Positions 44,236 through 54,692 of a stretch of 57,138 nucleotides of DNA are shown piece after piece. The stretch spans positions 1-57,138 of the forward strand of contig NC_009672.1 in assembly GCF_000017405.1 (NCBI RefSeq), read 5' to 3'. A model generated the notes under the pieces. It was given only the letters and a program-made list of their open reading frames with translations, ran no database searches and was not told the DNA's origin. Within the stretch, counting starts at the first letter, position 1, and the number at the start of each line of letters is the position of its first letter. Source of the DNA: Brucella anthropi ATCC 49188 (GTDB lineage: Bacteria > Pseudomonadota > Alphaproteobacteria > Rhizobiales > Rhizobiaceae). Both the position numbers and the translations under genes were made by a program.

Positions 44236-46394
44236 TTACCACCTGACGATGAAGCCAGCATTCCCCTTGACGGCATAGCTGTCGGTTGAGTGGTTGAGGG
44301 AGGTGTTGATGGAGCCCTGGCCGTAGATTGCATATTTGCTGTCGGCCCAAGCATAGGTGCCGCCGGCGCCGATGCCGGCCCAGGTTTTGTCATTGTCGGT
44401 ATCGACGTTGACACCGGCCACATTGATGCGGGTGCCGCCGAGGAACTCCTGATAGACATTGGCGATGCCATAGACCGATGTGTTGACCATGCGGCCGTCA
44501 TCCCCCTGCCAGCTGTCCTGATAGTTGGCGGCAAGACCAATGCGTGCCGTCAGGCTGTCGCCATCCTGCATGTGCACGCGGTTGCCCCAGATGTCGTGGA
44601 ACGCATCCGCATCGAGTGACGACCACATCAGCTGCGCCTGTGGCGTCAGCGACCAATGTTCGTCGAGCGCAATCCGCTGCCCCACCTCGGCACTCAGCGC
44701 ATAGCCGAAGGCCTTTGCGCCATCGGCCAGCCCGCTATTGGCCGTATCGGAGTTGAGATCATTGTCGAACCATGTCAGCTGGCCCTGCGTATCGACATAG
44801 AAGCCGTCATTGCCATACCAGGTTGCGGTCGCGCCAAGGCTCCAGGCGCTGGTGTCGGTATAACCGTCACCGAAGAACGAGCTGGAATTGCCATGCGCCG
44901 TACCATATTGCCCGGTGATCCCGGCAATCAGCTTCCCGTTGGCATCCTCATAGAACTGCCCGTCGACACCGGTCTGCATGATGAAGCTGTTGATATCCTG
45001 CTTCATGCCGGTCGCGCTGTGCGGCTCAAGCCGGTTATGCGCGCCCTCGATGCGCGCCCAGATCCCGCGGCTGTCGACAGTGCTGCTGCCTGTATTGCTC
45101 GCGTCGTTGTCGTTCCCGCTCGTCAGATAGCGATTGCCGACACGTTCCTGCAGCGTGGGCAGTTTGTTGAGCACCTGCATGTTCTGCGCATAGCCCTGAT
45201 AGACCGGAACACCGGCACTATAGCGCGGGTTGTCCGGATCGACCGGGCAGGTATTGGTCTGCTGGCAATCGGGGGCCGGCGGTTCCTGTGTCGTCTGGCT
45301 GGTCAGATACCAGTTGCCGTCCTTGTTGCCGCTGCCCGCCCCCTGTTGCAGCGTATAGGCATAGGCACCGCCCACAACCGCCTTCTGGCCGTCCTTGGTG
45401 GTGTAGTCGCTGACAAGCGAGAAGGTTCCGTTCGACTGACCGGCAACCTCGACCACTTCGATGCCGTTGACAGTCTGTGCCCCCAGTCCACCGCGATTGT
45501 TGACCTTCAGATTGGTCGTGCCGGATGTGTCACCACCCACCTTCAGGCGATCGGTTTTGGAACTGTCGTCGCCGAGCACCGTATTGATGACGACCGTGCC
45601 ACCGGTGCCGGTATAGTTGCCGGTCACGCTCAGTGTCGTACCTGCCGTCTGCTGTGTTCCCATCGTGATGAGACCGCCATTCGACAGCGCGGCCAGCGTG
45701 GTATCGAAACCGCCAAGATCGAGCGTCCCGTCTGTACCGACAGTGTAGCCCGACGATGCATTGTTGAAGACACCGGCTGCGCCCTGCTTCAGCGTGCCGC
45801 CATCGACATTGGTCGCACCGGTATAGGTGCCGGCCGTATTGAGGGTCAGGGTACCAGTGCCACTTTTGGTCAAATCGCCAGCACCAGAGATTACACCGGA
45901 GAACTTGCTGTCGAAGCTTTGTTCGACCGTCAGCTTGCCCGATCCAAGTGCAATATCGCCATCGCCCGTCGTACCGCTCGCGTCGAAGGCCGCAAGACCG
46001 CCGACCGTCGTGTCGAAGCCGCCGAGATCGGCCGTTGCACCCGCCTTGACCTTCAAGGTGCCCGTGCCGAAGGCATGGCCAGCGACACCTGCCTTGACCC
46101 CGCCATTCTCAACCGTCAGACCGCCCGAGAAGGTGTTGTCGCCGGTAAACGTCGTTGTGCCTGCGCCTTTCTGGACCACACCACCCTTGCCGTCACCGGT
46201 GATGTTGCCGTCAAACTCCGTATCGTCGCTCCGGTTGAAGGCCAGCGTGCCGTCACCATAGGCGCCGCTCGAAACCGCAACGTCACCCTTGATGCTGCCC
46301 GTATTGCCACCGTCACCGATCTGCAGGACACCACCTGTCACCGTCGTCCCGCCGCTATAACTGTTCGCACCCGTCAGAACCAAGGTGCCGTAGT
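44236..46394 (-). repeat. Copy B of the 2.16-kb direct repeat (3' end of autotransporter B)
   Basis: Counterpart of 33462-35620, same orientation, offset 10,774. The only amino-acid differences I see are Thr/Ala in 'KGxGTTT' and Ser/Gly in 'VSSxAYG', both near the upstream boundary. The linker and barrel proteins are identical. Weak local similarity continues beyond 46394 (for example 'GLNFATxGYVL' in both). Confidence 0.92.
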
Positions 46395-49300
46395 CGGTTT
46401 TGCGCAAACCGCCCGTTCCCTGCAGTTCGGCACTGATCGTTGCCGTGATATTCGAATCCGCCTTGCCGTCGCCGACGCGAATGATTGGCGCAGTGCCCGG
46501 CGCACCGTTATCGAGCATCAGCGCATCGCCCGTCAGCACATAGCCACCGGTTGCAAAATTAAGACCGGATGCCGTCACCGTTCCGTTCTGATTATTGATT
46601 GTGACCGTACCGGCATTACCGCCGAACACGGCAAATGAACCATTATCCCAGCGACCGTTAAAGAGCTGCCCCTGTTGGGAGCCCTTGTCGTCCTCGGTCC
46701 AGTTGTCATTGCTGACATCCCAGGTACCGCTGCCGCCGACGATCTTGCTGTTCTGGTTGTTCTGGCTGCGGTCACCTTCCGCATTCCAGAACGTCACCTC
46801 GACACCGTTCTGATTGACCAGATTGACCTGATGTTCGTAATCCGTCTGAATCCACATTCCAGATGCGTCAGAGTTCTGGGGGACAGTGCCGATGGTCATC
46901 CCGTTGTCCGTCAGGGTGCCGCCATAATCAAAGATGCGGTACACCCCGGCGCCAAAGCCGCCAACATCCTCGGTCACATTCAGTGTACCACCAAGCGTCA
47001 GATCTCCCTTGACGTCGAACAGCGCGCTTCCGGTTGGCGTGCCGAGCGCGATATTCGTCATGCTACCGTTCGCAAGCGTCAGATTACCGTTCATTGTCAG
47101 CGTATTATTATCCAGCCCGACAAGTGTTGCACCACTATCGATTGTCGTATTTCCATCGATAGTACCGGTTCCCCTGAGCGTTGCCCCGGTCTGAACCGCC
47201 AGATCGCCCCCGAGCGTGCCATCCACGCGCACCGTGCCGGTCTGAACTGTGCCTGTGCCCACAAAGGCGCTTTCGTCACCGCCAAAAATCAGGTCGCCGG
47301 TCCCGGTCTTGGTCCAGGTTCCGGTTCCCGTGAGTGCACCTTCAAGTGTCAGATCGGCATCCGTCTGGAACGTGCCGCCGCCATTGCCGATCTCGATGGC
47401 CCGTGATTGCGTCGAGAAGGCTGCCGTGTTCTCGAATATGCCGCCATCCAGCGTCAGCTTGCCAGACTGGTCCCCGAGTACACCATTCGATGCCACGGCC
47501 AGCGTACCGCTCTTGACAGAGGTTCCACCCGTATAATCATTCGCGCCTGTAAGCGTCAGCGTATCGGTGCCGATTTGTTCGACACTGCCGGTACCGGAGA
47601 TTTTATCATCGAACGCATAGGCATCGGAACGGTTGAAAGCCAGAATGCCGTTATTGGTCACATCGCCTTCGATCGTGCCGGACGTTCCGCCATTACCGAT
47701 CTGCAAAGTTCCCTTCGAAATCGTGGTGCCGCCGTCATAGTCATTGTTATAGGTCAGGATCAGCGTACCGTCGCCCGTCTTGGTGAGACCATCGCTACCC
47801 AGGATGACGCCGCTGGCAATGACTGTATGGCCGTTCGTGTCGAGCTGGCTTTGCGCTGTATTCAGCTCGATTGTGTGTGTGAAAGTGTTTGCGCCCGTAA
47901 AGTCCGCGCCAAACTTCAAGACCGCGTTCCCGGTAGCGCCTCCGGCGACATCCTCGGGGTCCGCTCCGACCGCTACGACGCTTTCGGCAGGCCCCAGATT
48001 GTCATCTTGCGTGACGACAAGAGTTCCAGACCTGACATACGTTCCGCCGCTATAGCTGTTGTTACCCGAGAGTGTGATTTCACCACTGCCTGTAATACTG
48101 ACGACTCCCGTGCCGGTGATCGTATTGTCAACCGTCACAGTACCGGAACGGTCGACAGCAAGAAGCCCTCTGTTGATGCCGTCTATGCCCGTGTCGATAT
48201 CGCCCAGAACGCTTCCGCTCGTGCCGCCATCTCCAAGCTGCAGAGTACCGCCCAGAATGTCAGTGCCGCCGGTATATTGATTATCAGCCGTCAGAACCAG
48301 CCGCCCAGCATAAGTCTTGCGCATTCCATCAGTGCCAACCAGCTTGGCCGAGATCGTGGCTTTCATATCGCCGTCATTCGTGCCGCCGCCAACGCGAATG
48401 ATCGGCGCTCCCGACAGATTGGAGGCAGGCGACACCAGGGTGAGATCACCGCCGGTCACCTCATAACCGTCGGTCTGGAACTGCATGCCCGAAGCTTTGA
48501 CCGCACCGGCACTATTGTCGACAGTCACCGTGCCTTTGTTGCTTGCAAAGATCGCAAAGCCGGAATCATCCCACGGACCGTTGAGCAGATAGTTATGATC
48601 GGTCCAGCTTTTGTTGCTGGCCTCGTTCGTCCAGGTGCCGTCACCGCCGTTCTGCGCACCATCGTCTTGGTTGGCAGGATTGTCACCATCCCAAAAAGTC
48701 AGCTCACCCCCGTTGGTATTGAGGATATTGACCTTACCCGACTGATTGGTCTGGACACTCACCTTGGCAGCATCCTGACCGGACGGCAGGGTTCCTACAG
48801 AAAGCGTATTGTCCGTCAGGTTTCCGGAATAGTCGAAGACCGTGTAGATACCCGGCCCATCGTCGCCGAAAGTGCCGACATTGATTGTGCCGCCCAGCGT
48901 CAGGTCGCCCTTGACATTGAACAGCCCCGTCTGGCTGGCGCCGCCGAATGAGGCCTCGATGGTGCTGTTATTGGCGAGGCTGAGGTTCTTGTCGAAAGTC
49001 AGGACCTGACCGGCTTGACCGACCAGTGAAGCACCGTCGGCAACCGTCACATTGCCACCAATGGTTCCGGCTCCGCCAAAGCTGGCGCCGCTGGCGACAC
49101 TCACGGTTCCGCCGAGCGAACCGTCAACAAGAAGCGTGCCCGCCGCAACGGAGGTACTACCACCGAAAGCGCTGCTGTCACCACTCAATGTCACGCTGCC
49201 TGCACCATTCTGCTGAACAATGCCCGTGCCGCTGATGATACCGGAGAAGTCGAGCGTGTTGCTGCGATTGAACGCCAGCGTGCCGTTATTGTCCACATTG

Positions 49301-52300
49301 CCTGCAATGCTGCCGGTGGTGCTGCCATTGCCGATCTGCAGCGTGCCTGCCGAAATCGTGGTGCCGCCCGTATAGGTGTTTGTCCCTGTCAGCGTCAGCG
49401 TGCCGCTGCCATCCTGATGCAGCGCCCCGGCGCCCTTGATCACGTCACTATATGTATATGCATCGCTGCGCTTGAAGGTGAGCGTGGCCCCCGAGGCGAT
49501 ATCGACTGTGCCTGTGATACTGCCCGTCGTGCTGCCATTGCCGATCTGCAACGTGCCTTTCGAGACCGTCGTCGTGCCGCTGTAGCTATTCGCGCCTGAC
49601 AGGACCAGTATGCCGTCACCCGTCTTGGTCAGCTTGCCAGCACCGCTGATCACACCGGAAAAATCGTTGCTCTTGGCCGCTGTTGTCTCGATCGTGCCGC
49701 CACTCGCGCCGAGCGTTACCGCGCGCGCGCTGTCGAAACTGTCGGTCAGCAGAAGCGAGCCGCCGTTAAACGAAAGCGCACCAGCCGTCGCGCCAAGATT
49801 CTCATCCGCACCGACAGACAGGACACCGCCATTGACCGCCGTCCCGCCCGTATAGCTGTTGACGCCTGAAAGTGCCAGCGTGCCGGCGCCGGTCTTGGTC
49901 AGCTTGCCCGCACCGCTGATCACACCGGAAAAACCGTTGCTCTTGGCCGCCGTTGTCTCGATCGTACCGCCGCCGGCATCAAGCGTCACCGCGCGGTTGT
50001 TGTCGAAACTGTCGGCCAGCAGAAGCGTGCCACCGTCGAACGAAAGCGCACCGGTCGTCGCGCCAAGATTCTTGTCCACACGGACAGACAGGACACCGCC
50101 ATTGACCGCCGTGCCGCCCGTATAGGTATTGACGCCTGAAAGCACCAGCGTGCCAGCGCCCGTCTTGGTCAGCTGGCCCGCACCGCCGATAACACCGGAA
50201 AACTCATTGCTGTGAAACAGGCTGGTCTGGATCGTGCCGCCACCCGCACCAAGCGTCACCGCGCGCGAATTTTCGAAACTGCCCGTCAGCTGCAGCGTGC
50301 CGCCGTTAAACGAAAGCGCACCCGTCGTGGCCCCAAGATTGGCGTCCGCACCAACCGAGACAACACCACCATTGATGACGGTCCCGCCCGTATAGGTGCT
50401 GTCGCCCGAAAGCGTCAGTGTGCCGGCGCCAACCTTGATCAGCTGGCCAGGATAATTGGGGTCATCGCCATTATCAATCACACCGCTGAAGGTGCCATTG
50501 AAACCGTTGGTGTCGATTATGCCGGCTGCGTTAAGACGCAACTCCCGCCCGGAAGAAAAACCGGAACCGCCAAGCTGCAAAGTACCACCAGAAAAATCGA
50601 CATAACCGGCCTTGTCACCAAGATTCTCGTCCTTGCTGACAATCAGGGTGCCCTTGTTGATCGCCGTGCCGCCCTGATAGGTGTTGTTGCCTGAAAGCGT
50701 CAGTGTGCCATCGTCGTCTTTGACTAAAATAGCCGCACCATCAATCGTACCATTGAGCACGGCATCATGACCACCTGTATTGATCCAGCTGGCGAAATTG
50801 CTGTCCAGATGTATTTTGCGATTCGTGGAAAACTGGCTGTCAAGCTGTAGTGTGGATTGAAGGCCAAGCGTCAAATCTCCACTGGCATCGCCCAGATTCT
50901 CGTCGCTACTGACGGTCAGAGACGAATAATCCGTTACAAAGGTACCACCCTTATACGTGTTCTGGCCGGTCAGAACCAGTGAGCCGTTTGCTGTCAACGC
51001 ACCATTCCCATCGATCACGCCGGAGAAGGTCGCGTTTCCATTGTAGGCACTGAGCTTGCCATTGCCCGTCAAATGCACCTTGCGTGCGGAGGAGAAAGTT
51101 CCGTCGGTTTCCAGCGTGCCGCCATTGAGCGTCACCGCGCCAGTTGCAGCACCCAGATTGGCATCGCTTGTGACCTTCAGAACACCGTCATTGATAAAGG
51201 TCCCGCCCGTATAGGTGTTGGTGCCCGAAAGCTTCAGCGATCCCGCACCGGTCTTGGTCAGGCTGCCCGCGCCGCTCATCACCCCTGAAAACGTGCTGTT
51301 CGTGCTGGTATTCGTCTCGATGGAGCCGCCACCCGCGCCCAACGCCACCGTACCGCCGAAACTGACATTGGCCGTCAGCTGCAAGGCACCACCGTTGAAG
51401 CCAAGCGGACCCGTGCCGAGTGCGCTCATACCGCCAACCGCAAGCGTGCCCGCATTGATATCCGTGCCGCCGGAATAAGTGTTGGCACCTGAAAGCGTCA
51501 GCGTGCCAGCGCCCGTCTTGGTCAGCTTGCCGGTGCCGCTCAGCTTGCCGCTGAAACTATGGCTTGCACCCGTGGCCACATCAATCGTGCCGCCGCCAGC
51601 ATTCAGCGTCGCAGCCAGGGTCAAGTCGCCGCCCAGACCAAGCGCGCCGCCATCAAATGTCAAAGCACCCGTACCAAGATTGCTGTCACTGCTGGCGATC
51701 AAAGTACCCGTATTGAGCGAAGTGCCACCGGAATAGGTATTGGTGCCCGAAAGCGTCAGTGTACCGTCACCGGTCTTAGTCAACCCGCCAGTGCCGGACA
51801 TGACACCGGAAAAACTGCTGCTCGTACCGCTATCCGCCGCGATCGCCCCGCTGCCATTCAACGCGACTGCTCCGCCAAAGCTGACATTGGCAGTCAATTG
51901 CAAGGCACCGCCGTCAAAGGCAAGCCCGCCTGTGCCAAGCGCGCTCGTATTGCCAGCGGCAAGCGTGCCCCCGTTGATATCCGTGCCACCCGAATAGGTG
52001 TTGGTGCCCGAAAGCGTCAGCGTGCCAGCGCCGGTCTTGGTCAGCTTGCCGGTTCCGTTCACCTTGCCGGCAAATGTCGATGCATCGGAACGGTTGAAGA
52101 CCAGAGTGCCATTATTGGTAATATTGCCGGCAAGACTGCCGCTCGTCGAACCATTACCGATCTGCAGTGTGGTCCCGCTATCGATCGTTGTGAGCCCGGT
52201 GTAGCTGTTTGTCCCGGACAGTATCTGCGTTCCAGACACCAGGTCGATGCCACCGGAACCGGAGATCGAACCTTTGAACTCATCGCCTGTACCTGCGGTC

Positions 52301-53835
52301 AGGGTTAAAGTCTTGCTGCCCAGCGCGACTTGTCCGGTTGTATCGCCTGTAAGGTGCTGAATGGCGGTGGACGATGCACTGATGGCTGAGATGTCCAGCG
52401 TACCATTAACCGTCACGCTGTCAGCCTTAGCCAGACTGCCATCGCTGAAAAGAGCTAAAGTCCCCTGCTTGATGGTCCAATTATGCGTGTCGTTCACAGC
52501 ACCGGTCATCGTCCAGGTGCTGGTTCCATCCTTGATAAACTGCTCAAACCCTTGATATTTTACACCGATCTGTGTGCCATCGAAGCTTGAGGCATCGGTT
52601 CCGCCAAGAACGAAGACGTTTCCGCTCGTGCCACCAGCTGCAACCACATTGCCATTGATGACGGAGCCATTCCATATCTCGAATGTATTGTTATTGCCGA
52701 CGATATCGACCGCATTGGAACTGGGACCACTCGCGCCCCCCGACACCCACCGAGCACCTGCAGATATCGTCCCTGCATTCACAACATGCGAATCCGCCCC
52801 CATTCGTACACCGCTTCCAGCAAAGCCGAGAGATACACCCTGCGATGACCCGACCCCGGCAGCACCCGCTATTGTTCCGTAGTTGATCAGGGTAGATGTG
52901 TTGGTGACAACAGCGCCATCCCCGCCGCCGCCCGAAGCCCCCCCCCTTCCCGACATGTTACCCTGGCCACCACTTCCACCCTGTCCGCCTGTTACGGTCA
53001 TGTAAGTTGACAAAGTTGTTCCGGAAAGGATGATACCAGCACCACCACCGCCGCCGCCGCTGCCATAGTAGGAACTCGAGGAGCCAACCCCATTCCCTCC
53101 CTTCCCGCCGGAGACATCTGATCGCAACTCCCCGGTGAGGTCGACGAGGTACAACCCAGCACCGCCACCGCCACCGCCACCGCTTGGATAACCGACATTA
53201 ATCGCGGGGGCGGTCACTCCGTCCTGACCGTGTATTGTCGAACCATCGGCCGGAATAGCGGTGTCACCGACTGCCCCCCCAGCTCCACCTACTTCTCCAC
53301 TCCATGTCCCATTTGCACCTTTGCCGCCAACACCATTCTGCGACGGAGCTTCTCCAGCTATGGGATTACCATCGACATCAACTGTAGAACCGCCACCGCC
53401 ATTGCCACAACCGCCAGCCCCACCAGCACCACCGGGCGATGGCGCTACCGGACCACACAAGTCAGGTGTAGCGCCGGTTGTCGCGGCAACATTGAACACA
53501 GCCGAAGGCAAGGGCGAGCTGAACGCAGCTCCACCTGCCGTCGACAACGTGACCGGGGTGCCATCGTTCAAATCACCTGCACCAAAATTGAACGAAGCAA
53601 TGGGAGAAACATAGGGATCGGCCACGACCAGTGTTGGAACCTGTAACTCGTCGCTATTGTCCTGTGCCGTATAATCCGTTGCCTTTCCGGAGCTGACGGA
53701 AAGCGCCAGCGTGGAGACGGAAATGGCCAGCACAAGCGCTGCGGAAGCCAGGACGCCACCGCCAGATTTTTTATATCTGGTTTCACGCCGCGTGAACGGC
53801 ACGACTGCTGAAACTGAGCAATAAAAACCCGCCAA
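44236..53835 (-). CDS. Giant AIDA/BmaC-like autotransporter adhesin, 3199 aa (autotransporter B)
   Basis: A very large type Va autotransporter. An unusually long N-region (MAGFYCSVSAVVPFTRRETR...) precedes a hydrophobic core at about 29-50 and a likely cleavage near 'SSGKATDY'. A glycine-rich zone spans about 120-330. At least two dozen 'GAGTLTLSGTNTYSGGTD'-type passenger repeats follow to about 2480. The linker and barrel (about 2930-3199, ending 'GFIVRW') are identical to autotransporter A apart from two residues upstream in the shared zone. The start is TTG at 53835, with GGAG 8 bp upstream; no ATG fits before the signal core. Size and layout recall Brucella BmaC-type adhesins, but orthology is unproven. 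Internal tandem repeats are marked separately. Confidence 0.9.
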   Translation of the reverse strand: MAGFYCSVSAVVPFTRRETRYKKSGGGVLASAALVLAISVSTLALSVSSGKATDYTAQDNSDELQVPTLVVADPYVSPIASFNFGAGDLNDGTPVTLSTAGGAAFSSPLPSAVFNVAATTGATPDLCGPVAPSPGGAGGAGGCGNGGGGSTVDVDGNPIAGEAPSQNGVGGKGANGTWSGEVGGAGGAVGDTAIPADGSTIHGQDGVTAPAINVGYPSGGGGGGGAGLYLVDLTGELRSDVSGGKGGNGVGSSSSYYGSGGGGGGAGIILSGTTLSTYMTVTGGQGGSGGQGNMSGRGGASGGGGDGAVVTNTSTLINYGTIAGAAGVGSSQGVSLGFAGSGVRMGADSHVVNAGTISAGARWVSGGASGPSSNAVDIVGNNNTFEIWNGSVINGNVVAAGGTSGNVFVLGGTDASSFDGTQIGVKYQGFEQFIKDGTSTWTMTGAVNDTHNWTIKQGTLALFSDGSLAKADSVTVNGTLDISAISASSTAIQHLTGDTTGQVALGSKTLTLTAGTGDEFKGSISGSGGIDLVSGTQILSGTNSYTGLTTIDSGTTLQIGNGSTSGSLAGNITNNGTLVFNRSDASTFAGKVNGTGKLTKTGAGTLTLSGTNTYSGGTDINGGTLAAGNTSALGTGGLAFDGGALQLTANVSFGGAVALNGSGAIAADSGTSSSFSGVMSGTGGLTKTGDGTLTLSGTNTYSGGTSLNTGTLIASSDSNLGTGALTFDGGALGLGGDLTLAATLNAGGGTIDVATGASHSFSGKLSGTGKLTKTGAGTLTLSGANTYSGGTDINAGTLAVGGMSALGTGPLGFNGGALQLTANVSFGGTVALGAGGGSIETNTSTNSTFSGVMSGAGSLTKTGAGSLKLSGTNTYTGGTFINDGVLKVTSDANLGAATGAVTLNGGTLETDGTFSSARKVHLTGNGKLSAYNGNATFSGVIDGNGALTANGSLVLTGQNTYKGGTFVTDYSSLTVSSDENLGDASGDLTLGLQSTLQLDSQFSTNRKIHLDSNFASWINTGGHDAVLNGTIDGAAILVKDDDGTLTLSGNNTYQGGTAINKGTLIVSKDENLGDKAGYVDFSGGTLQLGGSGFSSGRELRLNAAGIIDTNGFNGTFSGVIDNGDDPNYPGQLIKVGAGTLTLSGDSTYTGGTVINGGVVSVGADANLGATTGALSFNGGTLQLTGSFENSRAVTLGAGGGTIQTSLFHSNEFSGVIGGAGQLTKTGAGTLVLSGVNTYTGGTAVNGGVLSVRVDKNLGATTGALSFDGGTLLLADSFDNNRAVTLDAGGGTIETTAAKSNGFSGVISGAGKLTKTGAGTLALSGVNSYTGGTAVNGGVLSVGADENLGATAGALSFNGGSLLLTDSFDSARAVTLGASGGTIETTAAKSNDFSGVISGAGKLTKTGDGILVLSGANSYSGTTTVSKGTLQIGNGSTTGSITGTVDIASGATLTFKRSDAYTYSDVIKGAGALHQDGSGTLTLTGTNTYTGGTTISAGTLQIGNGSTTGSIAGNVDNNGTLAFNRSNTLDFSGIISGTGIVQQNGAGSVTLSGDSSAFGGSTSVAAGTLLVDGSLGGTVSVASGASFGGAGTIGGNVTVADGASLVGQAGQVLTFDKNLSLANNSTIEASFGGASQTGLFNVKGDLTLGGTINVGTFGDDGPGIYTVFDYSGNLTDNTLSVGTLPSGQDAAKVSVQTNQSGKVNILNTNGGELTFWDGDNPANQDDGAQNGGDGTWTNEASNKSWTDHNYLLNGPWDDSGFAIFASNKGTVTVDNSAGAVKASGMQFQTDGYEVTGGDLTLVSPASNLSGAPIIRVGGGTNDGDMKATISAKLVGTDGMRKTYAGRLVLTADNQYTGGTDILGGTLQLGDGGTSGSVLGDIDTGIDGINRGLLAVDRSGTVTVDNTITGTGVVSITGSGEITLSGNNSYSGGTYVRSGTLVVTQDDNLGPAESVVAVGADPEDVAGGATGNAVLKFGADFTGANTFTHTIELNTAQSQLDTNGHTVIASGVILGSDGLTKTGDGTLILTYNNDYDGGTTISKGTLQIGNGGTSGTIEGDVTNNGILAFNRSDAYAFDDKISGTGSVEQIGTDTLTLTGANDYTGGTSVKSGTLAVASNGVLGDQSGKLTLDGGIFENTAAFSTQSRAIEIGNGGGTFQTDADLTLEGALTGTGTWTKTGTGDLIFGGDESAFVGTGTVQTGTVRVDGTLGGDLAVQTGATLRGTGTIDGNTTIDSGATLVGLDNNTLTMNGNLTLANGSMTNIALGTPTGSALFDVKGDLTLGGTLNVTEDVGGFGAGVYRIFDYGGTLTDNGMTIGTVPQNSDASGMWIQTDYEHQVNLVNQNGVEVTFWNAEGDRSQNNQNSKIVGGSGTWDVSNDNWTEDDKGSQQGQLFNGRWDNGSFAVFGGNAGTVTINNQNGTVTASGLNFATGGYVLTGDALMLDNGAPGTAPIIRVGDGKADSNITATISAELQGTGGLRKTDYGTLVLTGANSYSGGTTVTGGVLQIGDGGNTGSIKGDVAVSSGAYGDGTLAFNRSDDTEFDGNITGDGKGGVVQKGAGTTTFTGDNTFSGGLTVENGGVKAGVAGHAFGTGTLKVKAGATADLGGFDTTVGGLAAFDASGTTGDGDIALGSGKLTVEQSFDSKFSGVISGAGDLTKSGTGTLTLNTAGTYTGATNVDGGTLKQGAAGVFNNASSGYTVGTDGTLDLGGFDTTLAALSNGGLITMGTQQTAGTTLSVTGNYTGTGGTVVINTVLGDDSSKTDRLKVGGDTSGTTNLKVNNRGGLGAQTVNGIEVVEVAGQSNGTFSLVSDYTTKDGQKAVVGGAYAYTLQQGAGSGNKDGNWYLTSQTTQEPPAPDCQQTNTCPVDPDNPRYSAGVPVYQGYAQNMQVLNKLPTLQERVGNRYLTSGNDNDASNTGSSTVDSRGIWARIEGAHNRLEPHSATGMKQDINSFIMQTGVDGQFYEDANGKLIAGITGQYGTAHGNSSSFFGDGYTDTSAWSLGATATWYGNDGFYVDTQGQLTWFDNDLNSDTANSGLADGAKAFGYALSAEVGQRIALDEHWSLTPQAQLMWSSLDADAFHDIWGNRVHMQDGDSLTARIGLAANYQDSWQGDDGRMVNTSVYGIANVYQEFLGGTRINVAGVNVDTDNDKTWAGIGAGGTYAWADSKYAIYGQGSINTSLNHSTDSYAVKGNAGFIVRW
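49621..50430 (-). repeat. Three tandem 270-bp (90-aa) passenger repeats in autotransporter B
   Basis: The stretch encoding 'KTGAGTL' recurs at 49621, 49891, 50161 and 50431, an exact 270-bp period. Units share 'TAVNGGVLSV', 'NLGATxGALSFxGG' and 'RAVTLxAxGGTI'. High DNA similarity suggests recent expansion, and copy number may vary among strains. Confidence 0.85.
51250..52033 (-). repeat. Three tandem 258-264-bp passenger repeats in autotransporter B
   Basis: The same 'LTKTGxG' landmark recurs at 51250, 51514, 51772 and 52033. These units ('TNTYSGGTD', 'ANVSFGG', 'LGTGxLxFxGGAL') are related to the 270-bp set but differ from it and vary by 1-2 codons in length. Confidence 0.8.
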
Positions 53836-54692
53836 AGGATTTCTCCACGAAGTATGACATAAAAATAATCACATGCGTTATTAATGAACGGTGTAAACTG
53901 ATTTCCCAAATACCTCAATAGTATAGAAATTATGGCACATTTCGCTTGATTATTTATTATGCATTACTAATATATAATAATTCTATATACTTATTTTGCT
54001 GAAAATATACTCTATAATCGACAAAAATTCCACATGAAGCGCTGAGCTGCCGCACCCTGGGGAGCTTCAAGATGATCTGACCACATCATTCCTATTGGAT
54101 TGGGCATCGACGAGCCTTTACGAACTTTCGTCCCATTGACTCGACAACGGAACCGCGCACTCGTCGGGCCGGATTGAAAATTCAAGACATCCTGGAAAAG
54201 CCATGCCGAGAAGATATCTCTGATACATCGGCCCAGCATCTGTGAGCTAAGCGAGCCAACTGACGATGTTTCCTCGGAACTGAATGATCAGCCTGGCAGG
54301 ACGGTGACCACCTCTAGCGAGAAACGAAAAGAGATCATTCTCCGGGAACGGAACACGTCCGGTAAGCCCACGGAGCCCAGTAATTCCTCGAAAGACAAAC
54401 CGCGATCATGAATACACGCTCATGCAAACTCATGCTTTCTAGAATTCAAATAGACGCTCGAATAAGCATCCAATTTTGCCAGCAATCTGATCTCAGAAAA
54501 TAAGGAAATTATATACAAAAAAAAGAATACCGCCATGGAATAGTTAATTTTTTGAGATAGCAATCAATAGCGATATATAAATCTAATAAAATAAGATACG
54601 ATAATCATATTATTATGACTAATTCTATACTATAATATTTATTATAAATACATAATTATACTAATTATACATTTAAAAATGAGGACTATTAA
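53836..54692. other. Long AT-rich intergenic region with an internal GC-richer remnant
   Basis: This 857-bp region is strongly AT-rich at 53850-54020 and 54440-54690. A block at about 54020-54430 has near-genomic composition. Short frames there (for example 54012-54239 minus, 75 codons) have no recognisable product. The block may be a decayed mobile or foreign fragment. Promoters for the flanking divergent genes must lie in the AT-rich arms. Confidence 0.45.

Noticed and set aside
49621..52033. Regularly spaced repeats that might suggest a CRISPR array
   Set aside because: The period is 258-270 bp, in frame, and encodes passenger beta repeats; there are no short repeats with unique spacers and no cas genes.
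54012..54239. 75-codon minus-strand frame in the gap beyond autotransporter B
   Set aside because: No start context or family match visible; the GC-richer block may be debris but this frame is not supported as a gene.
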